Below, in pieces: positions 15,986 to 26,517 of a stretch of DNA of 64,000 nt. Within the stretch, counting starts at the first letter, position 1. Every line of letters begins with the position of its first letter. The stretch spans positions 186,001-250,000 of the forward strand of contig JAEUIZ010000056.1 of the NCBI GenBank assembly GCA_016793805.1, in the 5' to 3' direction. Made by a program: the position numbers and the translations under genes. The notes under the pieces are model-generated. The model searched no databases. It was not told where the DNA came from and was given only the letters and a program-made list of their open reading frames with translations. The DNA is from Phycisphaerae bacterium. Lineage in GTDB: Bacteria > Planctomycetota > Phycisphaerae > Phycisphaerales > UBA1924.

Positions 15986-16291
15986 ATGGCGAAGACCAAG
16001 ACCAGCGTTCGACCCCTGCATGACAAGATCCTCGTCAAGCGCGACGAGGCGGAGACCAAGACGGCCTCCGGCATCTTCCTGCCCGAGACGAGCAAAGACA
16101 AGCCCAAGACCGGGACCGTCGAGGCCGTCGGCGACGGCGCGCTCAACACCGAGACCGGCGCCCGTATCCCGCTCACCGTGCGCAAGGGCGACCGCGTCAT
16201 CTTCTCCAGTTACTCCGGGACCGAAGTGAAACTCGACGGGCAGGACCTGCTCATTATGTCCGAGGACGACATCCTCGCGGTGATCGACTGA
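15986..16291 (+). CDS. groES: Co-chaperonin GroES
   Basis: A 101-residue protein with the full GroES pattern: VRPLHDKILVKRDEAETKTASGIFLPETSKDKPKTGTVEAVG in outline, the mobile loop around TKTASGIFLP, and the C-terminal GTEVKLDGQDLLIMSEDDILAVI. It caps GroEL during protein folding in the cytoplasm. The ATG has GGAG nine bases upstream. No CIRCE operator (TTAGCACTC-N9-GAGTGCTAA) is visible ahead of it, so HrcA control is not supported here. Confidence 0.97.
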   Translation: MAKTKTSVRPLHDKILVKRDEAETKTASGIFLPETSKDKPKTGTVEAVGDGALNTETGARIPLTVRKGDRVIFSSYSGTEVKLDGQDLLIMSEDDILAVID

Positions 16292-16382
16292 ACCCCGGGC
16301 ACGAAGAAGGCCCGGCGCGGGCGGACGCCGCCGCCGCGGTCTGGTGCGTGCCCGTGCGCCTCGGCGTCTGCGAGCCTCCTCC

Positions 16383-16613
16383 ATGACCCCGGACCAACTG
16401 CGACAAGCCCTCCGAGAACTCAACGGCGAGCGCGACCTCGGGTTCGCCTTCGCCGACGTGCAGGCGCCCGTGCCGGGCGTCTCGACGCTCGAGGTGCGCA
16501 AGGCGATGCTGATCCCGGATGAGTCGGATCACCTCGTGAAAGTCACCGACGGAAAGGCCGTGTACATCATCGACGCCGACCGGGTCGCGTGGATCCGGAT
16601 CGGATTGAAATAA
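16383..16613 (+). CDS. Small conserved-looking protein between groES and groEL
   Basis: A 76-residue ORF starting MTPDQLRQAL and ending VAWIRIGLK, 91 nt after groES and 93 nt before groEL, on the same strand. Its middle part (VSTLEVRKAMLIPDESDHLVKVTDGKAVYII) has the alternating pattern of a small beta-rich domain. It has no signal peptide or membrane segment. I know no family for it. Its place within the groE locus suggests a link to chaperonin function or regulation, but this is inference. An upstream TTG or ATG would extend it by a basic Arg-rich stretch that looks non-coding. Confidence 0.6.
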   Translation: MTPDQLRQALRELNGERDLGFAFADVQAPVPGVSTLEVRKAMLIPDESDHLVKVTDGKAVYIIDADRVAWIRIGLK

Positions 16614-16614
16614 C

Positions 16615-16680
16615 AGGTCCCGAGTCACGTGTCCTGGCTGGTGTCGGGACGCGGGGCCAAGGACACCAGACTCAGGACCT
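16615..16680 (+). ncRNA. Long imperfect stem-loop in the groEL 5' leader
   Basis: The 93-nt gap before groEL folds on itself. AGGTCC pairs with GGACCT (16615-16620 / 16675-16680). After one C-A mismatch, GAGTC pairs with GACTC. After a 2x2 internal loop, GTGTCCT pairs with AGGACAC (16629-16635 / 16660-16666), and GGC with GCC after a bulged A. In all there are about 21 base pairs and a 17-nt loop. TTTCTT follows the stem, 26 nt before the groEL ATG. It could be an attenuator or terminator, an mRNA-stabilising element, or a protein-binding operator. Confidence 0.6.
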
Positions 16681-16706
16681 TTCTTAGCCCAGCATCAGGA
16701 GTTCCC

Positions 16707-18344
<1,638 letters not shown>

Positions 18345-18391
18345 TCGAGTCGGCTTCGTCGCCGCGACACGACAACTCCAAAATCGTGCTC

Positions 18392-18420
18392 AAGCCCAGG
18401 GATTGCAGTCCCTGGGCTTT
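18392..18420 (+). terminator. Intrinsic terminator after groEL
   Basis: An 11-bp perfect stem (AAGCCCAGGGA 18392-18402 with TCCCTGGGCTT 18409-18419), a 6-nt loop and a short T run follow the groEL stop by about 50 nt. Confidence 0.85.
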
Positions 18421-18534
18421 CACTTTGATGAGATGACGTGCGTGCAGGGGGAGGATGCACGCCATGGAAGCGGGGCTGCCTTTGCAGCGCGGCCGCATGG
18501 AACGCACGCCAACGACGCGCCGCGGACCGCCCGC

Positions 18535-18984
18535 TCACCGCGGCTTGCGCGGAGCGGCCATGAACAGCCCCCCGATGAGCACGGCACCGGCGCCACCGAT
18601 CGGATTGAAGATCGCCAGCCACGTCGGCTCGCGACCCTTCTCCATGACCTGCTGGACGGTCATGCCAGCCTCGCGCGGGCCGGTCGGCTCGGGCTTCCGG
18701 AGCGTGAAGAACGCCGAGACTGCGCCCAGCAGCACCACGACGCCCGCGAGCGCGATCACCGGCTTGGGGCCGCGGGCGATCTTGGCACACGCGAATCCGC
18801 CGATGAGCCCGCCGATCACCGTGATCCCCGGTGCCGCGATGCACAGCAGCATGTTGCCCTTCCACGTCCCGGGCACGAGCAGCCGATCCGGGCCTAGCCC
18901 GAACCACAGCCCCATGAAACACCCGACCACGAAGACGGCCATGGCGATGTACGTGGCGACGACGGTAAGGACCGATCGGAGCAT
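18535..18984 (-). CDS. Small polytopic membrane protein of unknown function
   Basis: A 149-residue protein with four predicted membrane helices: near 5-28 (VLTVVATYIAMAVFVVGCFMG), 48-68 (LCIAAPGITVIGGLIGGF), 75-95 (VIALAGVVVLLGAVSAF) and 125-145 (NPIGGAGAVLIGGLFM). A short soluble loop (KPEPTGPREAGMTVQQVMEKGREP) sits before the last helix. I recognise no family. A strong Shine-Dalgarno AGGAGG lies 5 nt before the ATG. It stands alone between the groEL terminator and lepA. Confidence 0.65.
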   Translation of the reverse strand: MLRSVLTVVATYIAMAVFVVGCFMGLWFGLGPDRLLVPGTWKGNMLLCIAAPGITVIGGLIGGFACAKIARGPKPVIALAGVVVLLGAVSAFFTLRKPEPTGPREAGMTVQQVMEKGREPTWLAIFNPIGGAGAVLIGGLFMAAPRKPR

Positions 18985-19011
18985 GGAGACCTCCTGAATC
19001 TGTCGAATCCG

Positions 19012-19017
19012 ACTTTA
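19012..19017 (-). promoter_or_regulatory. Candidate -10 element of the small membrane protein gene
   Basis: TAAAGT on the minus strand lies 27 nt upstream of ATG 18984, which also has a good Shine-Dalgarno, so this would be a short-leader transcript. Confidence 0.35.
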
Positions 19018-19080
19018 CAACCAGGCCGCTCGGCGTGCTGAGCGCGGAGCGGGCCAGACGAGGCCGAGCGCAGGCCGTGC

Positions 19081-21087
<2,007 letters not shown>

Positions 21088-21095
21088 GAGGGGGG

Positions 21096-21101
21096 ATGGT
21101 A
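21096..21101 (-). promoter_or_regulatory. Probable -10 element of a leaderless promoter (lepA)
   Basis: TACCAT on the minus strand ends 8 nt before ATG 21087; the spacer is C-rich and holds no Shine-Dalgarno. Confidence 0.5.
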
Positions 21102-21166
21102 GGGGCCGCGGCCACCTCGGCAGCGCCGCCGCGCCCACGCAATAATCCCCGGCACAGGAGCCCCCC

Positions 21167-22021
21167 ATGCCGATCTGTTCGCCCGTGAACGCCCCCCTTG
21201 CTGCCGCGCTCCTCGCGCTCGCCGGCGCGCCCGCGCTCGGGCAGGCCCCGAGCGTGGACCTCTCTCGCTACACGATCGTGCGCACGGTCGCGCTCCCCGC
21301 CACCACCGCCGCCGAGGCCTCGAGCATCACCTACAACTGGGACCGCGACTCGCTCTTTGTCGTGGGCGACGGCGGCGCGGCGATCGTCGAGGTCTCCAAG
21401 GCCGGCACGCACCTCTCCACCATGACCCTCACCGGCTTCGGCGACACCGAGGGACTCACCTACCTCGGCAACGGGCAGTTCGTCATCGTCGAGGAGCGCC
21501 TCCAGACCATCTACCGCCTCACCTACGTCCCCGGTGGCGCCGTCGCCCGCGGCACGCTCCCCTCCGTCGTGCTCGGGCCCACCATCGGCAACGACGGGCT
21601 CGAGGGCGCCTCCTTCGACCCGCGCACCGGCACCTTCGTCATCGTCAAGGAGAAGACGCCCCCCGCGATCTACCACACGACCGCGAACTTCGCCACCGGC
21701 GTCGGGACGAACACGACCCTCTTCAACCCGGCGCTGCTGGGCGTGCTCGACCTTGCCGACGTGCAGTGCCTCGCCACGCTGACCACCGCCGACCCTGCCG
21801 AGCGCGACTGCCTGCTCATCATCAGCCAGCAGTCGGCGTCGCTGATCAAGTGCTCGCGCGAGGGCGTCGTCTACTCGCGGTTCAGCCTCGCGGGAATCTC
21901 CGACACCGCCGAGGGCGTCACCATCGACCGCGACGGCGTGATCTACCTCTGCGACGAGACCCCGCGGATGTTCGTGCTCAAGCCCGACGTCTCGCCCGCG
22001 GGCACACGCCCGAAGCCCTAG
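21167..22021 (+). CDS. Secreted SdiA-regulated-domain (YjiK-like) beta-propeller protein
   Basis: A 284-residue exported protein. The signal peptide (LAAALLALAGAPALGQA) ends near 26. The rest resembles the SdiA-regulated family: SSITYNWDRDSLFVVGDGG near 52, GFGDTEGLTYLGNGQFVIVEER near 90, NDGLEGASFDP near 145 and GISDTAEGVTIDRDGVIYLCDE near the end. The repeated EG(L/A/V)(T/S) strands fit a calcium-binding propeller. The role is not known for this family; binding of a ligand or surface polymer is possible. AGGAG lies 6 nt before the ATG. It is transcribed divergently from lepA and convergently to the kinase gene. Confidence 0.8.
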   Translation: MPICSPVNAPLAAALLALAGAPALGQAPSVDLSRYTIVRTVALPATTAAEASSITYNWDRDSLFVVGDGGAAIVEVSKAGTHLSTMTLTGFGDTEGLTYLGNGQFVIVEERLQTIYRLTYVPGGAVARGTLPSVVLGPTIGNDGLEGASFDPRTGTFVIVKEKTPPAIYHTTANFATGVGTNTTLFNPALLGVLDLADVQCLATLTTADPAERDCLLIISQQSASLIKCSREGVVYSRFSLAGISDTAEGVTIDRDGVIYLCDETPRMFVLKPDVSPAGTRPKP

Positions 22022-22026
22022 CGGCG

Positions 22027-24606
22027 TCAGCCGCGGCGGCCAGCCGCCCGGGCCGCCAGCGCCAGCGACGCGCCGAGCACGCCCGCGGGGATCAGCACCG
22101 GCGCGGTGAACCAGTGGCCCCAGTCCAGGCCCACCGGCAGCATCAGACCCAGCGAGATCGTCGCGTGCGTGACGACAAGCCCGAGCAGCCCGCCGGGGCG
22201 GATCGCCAGCATCGGGATCATTGCGATCACGAGCGTCGGGAGGCTCTCCGTCGGGTTCCTCACGAGCCCCTGCCCGCTCATCGCGGCGAGCACGAGCGCC
22301 AGCAGCACATAGCCCGCCCACCGCCGCTTGAACACCAGTTGCCCCGCGACCACCGCGAGCAGGCTGCCCGCGCCGAACATGAGCGCCGAGACGATCGCCC
22401 CGCTCGTGCCCGCCACGATGTCCGCCGTGCCGCCGAGATACATCCCGGTGCGCCCGTACGACAGCACGGGCCCGCCCGTGTCGAGCGCCGCCCGCAGCGC
22501 GTGGACGTACATCGCCGTCGCCGCCACGCTGATCGACCCGATCATCAGCCCCACCAGTACCTGCCGACCCACGAGCGGGTCCATCGCCGACCCACGAGCC
22601 AGCCGAGTCCAACTCACCAGCGCGTGCGGGTACGCCCGGCGGACATGGGGCTCCAGCGCGACATAGAACAGCCAGCACAACGCCGCCAGGTATACCGCCA
22701 TCGACGCCCGCCGACCGTCGAAGAGCAGCGCCCGCATCTCCGGCATCGCGTGCTGCCGCGCCATCAGCGCCACCGCCATCAGCCCCAGCACCACCAGCCC
22801 AAGCCGGAACGCGGTCGTTCGATCACCCCGGCCCCCTCGCAGGTTGCGATACGCCAGGAACGTCGTCCCAGCCATCAACAGCACGATCACGATGTCCGAC
22901 ACCGTGTCCAGCCACGGGCGCGGCGGGGCCGCCGTCGGCATCGCCTCGGGGCCCGGCATCGCCCACGGGTACAGCACGCTGAACAGGTTCACGCGCCCGT
23001 CCGCCCAGCCCACGTGAACCGCGATCGGCAGGTCCTCGGCCTCCGCGAGCGCGCCCGTCCAGGCGCGCACGCCATCGACCGGCACGAACGCGCGAACGGT
23101 GGGCGTCGACTCGACGAACCGCGATCGATCCAGGCCCGCGAGCTCGAACAGCCGCGCGACGAGGGCCGCGTCGGGCGCCCATGCCGGTTCGGCCGAGGGC
23201 TCGCGACTCCGGCTCGGGACCGCCGCAAACGTCTCGAGCCGGCCGCCCGAGTCCGTGCGCACGATGATCTCGCCCGCACGGGCGGGGTATGGCGTCATCA
23301 TCCCCACCACGCCCTCGTTCGACTCCGGCTCGATCGCTCGCGGGCTCTGCCGATACCAGAACTCGTACGCGCCGGGGCGTGCGCGCAGACGCGCCGCCTT
23401 GTCCGCCACCGCCTTGTCGCGATTGACGCGCGCGACAAACGCCGTGCGCATCGAGAGCCCGCGCGCCGAGTCCGCGGCCGGGTAGTCGCCGTACCCCACC
23501 GCACGCACGACCTCGCGGACGCGGTCCTCGAGCACCACCGGCGACTTCTCGGGCTTGACGCGCGACACGAGGCTCCACGACGACGTGGCCACCACTACCA
23601 GCGCCAGCAGCCCGACCACCACGCCCACTCGCGCCCACAGCGCCCGGGGCGACAGTCCCGCTCGACCGCCGGACGCCGCCACCAACTCCGGCGAGGGCGT
23701 CTCGCCCGCCGCCAGCGCCGCTGCCAGCGGGTCGCCCCCGGGAAGCGCCGCCGCCACCGCCATCGCCGACGCCGGCCTCTGGGCCGGGTCCGCCTCGAGG
23801 CACCGAAGGATCACCCGCTCCACAGCGGGATCGAGGTCCGGCACATGCGTCGTGGGTCGCGCGGGCTCGGTCGTCGTCCGACCGCTCCGCTTGTGGCCCG
23901 GCTCGGGCCGCGCCGGCGCGCCCGTGAACAACTCGTACAGCACCAGGCCCAGCGAGTACAAGTCCGCTTGCTTCGTCAGCGCGCCCCCCGTGGCCTGCTC
24001 CGGCGCCATGTACCCCGGCGTGCCCGCGTGCGGGCCCGTGTGCCGCGCCAGGTCCGCCGCCGCCCCGGCGATCCCGAAGTCCATGATCCGCGCGTTCCCG
24101 CGCCCGTCGATCATGACGTTCGCCGGCTTGAGATCCTGGTGAATGATGCCCTGCTCGTGCGCCGCCGAGAGCCCGAAGCACAACTGCCGCGCCACCTGGA
24201 CCGCCTTGTCCTGCGGCAGGCGCCCGATCCGCCGGAGCAGCGACGCCAGGTCCTCCCCGTCCACGTACTCCATCGTCAGGAAGATGCGCCCGTCGCTCTC
24301 CCCGATGTCAAAGACGCGGCACACGTTCGCGTGGCTCACCTGCCGCGCCAGCCGAACCTCCGCTCGGAACCGCTCCAGACGCACCGGGTCCGACGCCAGC
24401 GAGACCGGCAGGAGTTTCAACGCCACCGACACGCCCAGCGTCAGGTCGTCGGCCCGGAACACATCACCCATCCCGCCCTTGCCCAGCCGCGTGACGATCC
24501 GGTACCGCCCGCCCAATGTCGTGCCGGGCTCGAGCCCTTCCCCGCGCGCGGGCAGCGGCGTCATCCCGGGGTTGACCAGCGTTGGCTCGTCGGGTCGCGG
24601 TGTCAC
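22027..24606 (-). CDS. Membrane Ser/Thr protein kinase with a large multi-helix C-terminal region
   Basis: An 859-residue kinase. The catalytic domain (about 33-300) has the Gly loop LGKGGMGDVF, ATP-binding Lys in VALKLLP, catalytic loop HQDLKPANVM, DFGIAG and the activation segment ending GTPGYMAPEQ. The loop reads HQD where most have HRD, so activation-loop control may differ. A membrane helix lies near 330-350, then an extracytoplasmic segment to about 575, then some eight membrane helices to the end with a charged tail. The C-terminal part may sense a membrane or extracellular signal (inference). The start is GTG 24606; TACGCT lies 6 nt upstream and there is no Shine-Dalgarno. Confidence 0.9.
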   Translation of the reverse strand: MTPRPDEPTLVNPGMTPLPARGEGLEPGTTLGGRYRIVTRLGKGGMGDVFRADDLTLGVSVALKLLPVSLASDPVRLERFRAEVRLARQVSHANVCRVFDIGESDGRIFLTMEYVDGEDLASLLRRIGRLPQDKAVQVARQLCFGLSAAHEQGIIHQDLKPANVMIDGRGNARIMDFGIAGAAADLARHTGPHAGTPGYMAPEQATGGALTKQADLYSLGLVLYELFTGAPARPEPGHKRSGRTTTEPARPTTHVPDLDPAVERVILRCLEADPAQRPASAMAVAAALPGGDPLAAALAAGETPSPELVAASGGRAGLSPRALWARVGVVVGLLALVVVATSSWSLVSRVKPEKSPVVLEDRVREVVRAVGYGDYPAADSARGLSMRTAFVARVNRDKAVADKAARLRARPGAYEFWYRQSPRAIEPESNEGVVGMMTPYPARAGEIIVRTDSGGRLETFAAVPSRSREPSAEPAWAPDAALVARLFELAGLDRSRFVESTPTVRAFVPVDGVRAWTGALAEAEDLPIAVHVGWADGRVNLFSVLYPWAMPGPEAMPTAAPPRPWLDTVSDIVIVLLMAGTTFLAYRNLRGGRGDRTTAFRLGLVVLGLMAVALMARQHAMPEMRALLFDGRRASMAVYLAALCWLFYVALEPHVRRAYPHALVSWTRLARGSAMDPLVGRQVLVGLMIGSISVAATAMYVHALRAALDTGGPVLSYGRTGMYLGGTADIVAGTSGAIVSALMFGAGSLLAVVAGQLVFKRRWAGYVLLALVLAAMSGQGLVRNPTESLPTLVIAMIPMLAIRPGGLLGLVVTHATISLGLMLPVGLDWGHWFTAPVLIPAGVLGASLALAARAAGRRG

Positions 24607-24612
24607 TCGATC

Positions 24613-24618
24613 AGCGTA
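24613..24618 (-). promoter_or_regulatory. Probable -10 element of a leaderless promoter (kinase)
   Basis: TACGCT on the minus strand ends 6 nt before the GTG at 24606, and no Shine-Dalgarno is present. Confidence 0.5.
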
Positions 24619-24625
24619 CCGCCGC

Positions 24626-25480
24626 CTACGCCTTCACGCCCACCACGTCGTACACCGGCGGCAACTGCATGAACGTGTCCGGGTCCGCGCTCGCCTCCGC
24701 CCACGCCCGCTCGAACGCCGACCGCTCTTCCTTGGTGATCTGCCCCTGCTCCTCCAGCCGCGGGACGAACGACTTCCAGAACGTGTCCGGCCAGTGCCAG
24801 ATCGTCGAGCCCGGCGTCGCGATCCGCTGGTTCACCCCGAGGTGCTCCACCTCCATCCCGTACTTGCGGAAAAGCCCGGGAAGCCGCGACACGATGTCCG
24901 GATCGCCCCCGCGCCCGCGCCAACTCGACCCGATCGCCCGGATCACCCGCGAGAACGCCTCCCGCCGCGGCGCCAGCGACATCGACTCGTAGTTGAAGTA
25001 GTCCTGCACCGCGAACCGCCCGCCCGGCTTCAGCAACGCCGCCACCCCAGCCACCACCGCCTCCGGGTCCGGCACGAAGCACAGCACCCACCGCGCGTAC
25101 GCCAGATCCACCGCCCCTTGGATGTACGGCAGCAACTCCGGCAGGTGCTGCGCATCCCCCAACACCCGGTCCACGTTCGACAGGTGCCGCCCCTGCACTC
25201 GATCGTTCAGGTGCTTCAGGAACAGCGGCGACTCGTCCACCGCCACCACGCGTCCCCCGGGCCCCGCGATCTCCGCCAGGTCGATCGTCGCGTGCCCAGG
25301 GCCGCACCCCACGTCCACGATCAACTGCCCCGGCCCGATCCGCGCCCGCTCCCACAGCAGGTGCGCGCTCGCCGACCACAATCGATGCTGGAGCCCCAAA
25401 CGGTCTGATTCCGTCTGGTCCGTCCCCAGCACGTACTCCGCCTCCGGCCTGCCTCGTTGCACGGGTGTCTTGCTCGACAT
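24626..25480 (-). CDS. Class I SAM-dependent methyltransferase (UbiE/CmoA-like)
   Basis: A 284-residue methyltransferase. Motif I is VDVGCGPGHATIDLAE near residue 54, the acidic loop is VAVDESPLFLKHL near 77, DAQHLPE marks the adenine-contact region, VDLAYARWVLCFVPDP is strand 4, and LLKPGGRFAVQDYFNYES is the post-motif helix and strand. The C-terminal third (IATPGSTIWHWPDTFWKSFVPRL) is specific to this group and rich in Trp. The substrate is unknown. It lies 19 nt upstream of the kinase gene on the same strand but has its own TATCGT hexamer, as does the kinase gene. Confidence 0.85.
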   Translation of the reverse strand: MSSKTPVQRGRPEAEYVLGTDQTESDRLGLQHRLWSASAHLLWERARIGPGQLIVDVGCGPGHATIDLAEIAGPGGRVVAVDESPLFLKHLNDRVQGRHLSNVDRVLGDAQHLPELLPYIQGAVDLAYARWVLCFVPDPEAVVAGVAALLKPGGRFAVQDYFNYESMSLAPRREAFSRVIRAIGSSWRGRGGDPDIVSRLPGLFRKYGMEVEHLGVNQRIATPGSTIWHWPDTFWKSFVPRLEEQGQITKEERSAFERAWAEASADPDTFMQLPPVYDVVGVKA

Positions 25481-25488
25481 GGGGCCAA

Positions 25489-25494
25489 ACGATA
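25489..25494 (-). promoter_or_regulatory. Probable -10 element of a leaderless promoter
   Basis: TATCGT on the minus strand ends 8 nt before ATG 25480 of the methyltransferase gene; no Shine-Dalgarno intervenes. Confidence 0.45.
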
Positions 25495-25614
25495 GCGCCC
25501 CAGCACCGGCCCACGCACCGGCCCGGGCGCGGCCAGACCATGCTCCAACATGCCGTCCCGCCGCACGGCGGCCTGTTGGCGCTTCGACCCTCCGTCCCCA
25601 CCAACAATCGGCCC

Positions 25615-26082
25615 ATGAACCCGATCTACCTCCAGATCACGCTCCAGGCCGTCTCGTCCTTCGCGATCGCCGGCGGGCTGATCTTCACCGCGGTCCAGTT
25701 CCGCGCCACCCGCCGCGCGCAGCACGTCGCCAACTTCGCCAAACTCGTCGAACTCCAGTTCCAACTCCGCAAGATGCGCGTCGACGACCCGTCGCTCGCC
25801 AGCGTCTACAAGCACGATGTGGAGGGCATGGACTCGCCGCAGGAGGTCCGCGAGTACTTCATGAACCTCATGCAACTCTCGGTTTTCGAGATCGTCTGGT
25901 TCAGCCATCGCCTTGGCCAAGTCCCCGAGGACTACTACCGCTCGTGGGTGACGCGCATGCGCGACATCGAACGCGAGGACTCCTTCCAGCGCATGATCGC
26001 CAACCCCGCCATGAAGATCCTCCACGACGACTTCCAGAAGTACATCACCGAGATGGCCGCCCGTGCCCGCGCCAAACGCTGA
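25615..26082 (+). CDS. Small protein of unknown function with one N-terminal membrane segment
   Basis: A 155-residue protein with an N-terminal hydrophobic helix (LQAVSSFAIAGGLIFTAVQF, about 8-27) and a helical cytoplasmic part rich in Arg and aromatic residues (ANFAKLVELQFQLRKMRVDD, VFEIVWFSHRLGQVPEDYYRSWVTRMRDIERE in outline). The layout matches small uncharacterised proteins seen in many bacteria that carry a membrane helix and then an RxxxN/FxxLV helix. I can name no function. The start MNPIYLQITLQ is the first Met of the conserved-looking part; AACAAT lies 6 nt before it, a weak match to the leaderless -10 pattern. Confidence 0.6.
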   Translation: MNPIYLQITLQAVSSFAIAGGLIFTAVQFRATRRAQHVANFAKLVELQFQLRKMRVDDPSLASVYKHDVEGMDSPQEVREYFMNLMQLSVFEIVWFSHRLGQVPEDYYRSWVTRMRDIEREDSFQRMIANPAMKILHDDFQKYITEMAARARAKR

Positions 26083-26388
26083 CGCGGTCCACTTCAGTGC
26101 CCGGCTGGCGCGACCCCGACGGCTCGTGGCGTGCGGTGGGCGTGCGGCTGTTGCACGTGCCGCGGCTCGGGGAGTAGCGAGCCCCCTTGCGCGGGCCGCC
26201 CGGCTGCGGGCGTCGCGCGCGTGCCGAGTGCCCCGCGCGGGGCCGCAAGATCGCTGCGTGGCGTGGACGCACGGATCGCGGCAAGCAAGCAAAATCAGAA
26301 ATCTGCAATCTCGGGGCTTGACACCCCGCCGCGGCATGGTAGGTTGGAGAAGCAGGCGTGCGTCCTCCGCCCACGAGAAGACACGAAG
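26083..26388 (+). other. 306-bp intergenic region upstream of the RCC1/dockerin operon
   Basis: No gene is supported here. The last 70 bp hold the promoter at 26318-26345; the AT-richer patch at 26283-26311 lies just before the -35 and could be an UP-like element. The first 200 bp are GC-rich without clear structure. Confidence 0.5.
26318..26345 (+). promoter_or_regulatory. Promoter TTGACA-N16-TAGGTT
   Basis: A perfect -35 (26318-26323) and TAGGTT (26340-26345) are 16 bp apart, the same layout as the promoter at 10857. Transcription would start near 26352, about 37 nt before the 42-codon ORF. Confidence 0.55.
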
Positions 26389-26517
26389 ATGAAAGCCCGT
26401 ACGACCACGTTCGTCGTCCTCTTCGCCGCTGACTTTACATGCTTCACCATCAAGTACGCGTGCGGGTGCGAGTACGTCGGCACTCCCACCCCACCCCCTT
26501 CACCCTGTGGACCATGA
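26389..26517 (+). CDS. 42-codon ORF overlapping the RCC1/dockerin gene start
   Basis: A 42-residue ORF lies between a good promoter and a secreted-protein gene. Its TGA overlaps the next ATG by four bases (ATGA at 26514-26517), the usual sign of translational coupling. Residues 14-27 (ADFTCFTIKYACGC) resemble the DF.CF.N.YAAGC core of the dockerin-like repeats encoded at the 3' end of the next gene. The ORF may be a leader peptide, a remnant of such a repeat, or coincidence. A weak GAGAAG lies upstream. Confidence 0.4.
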   Translation: MKARTTTFVVLFAADFTCFTIKYACGCEYVGTPTPPPSPCGP

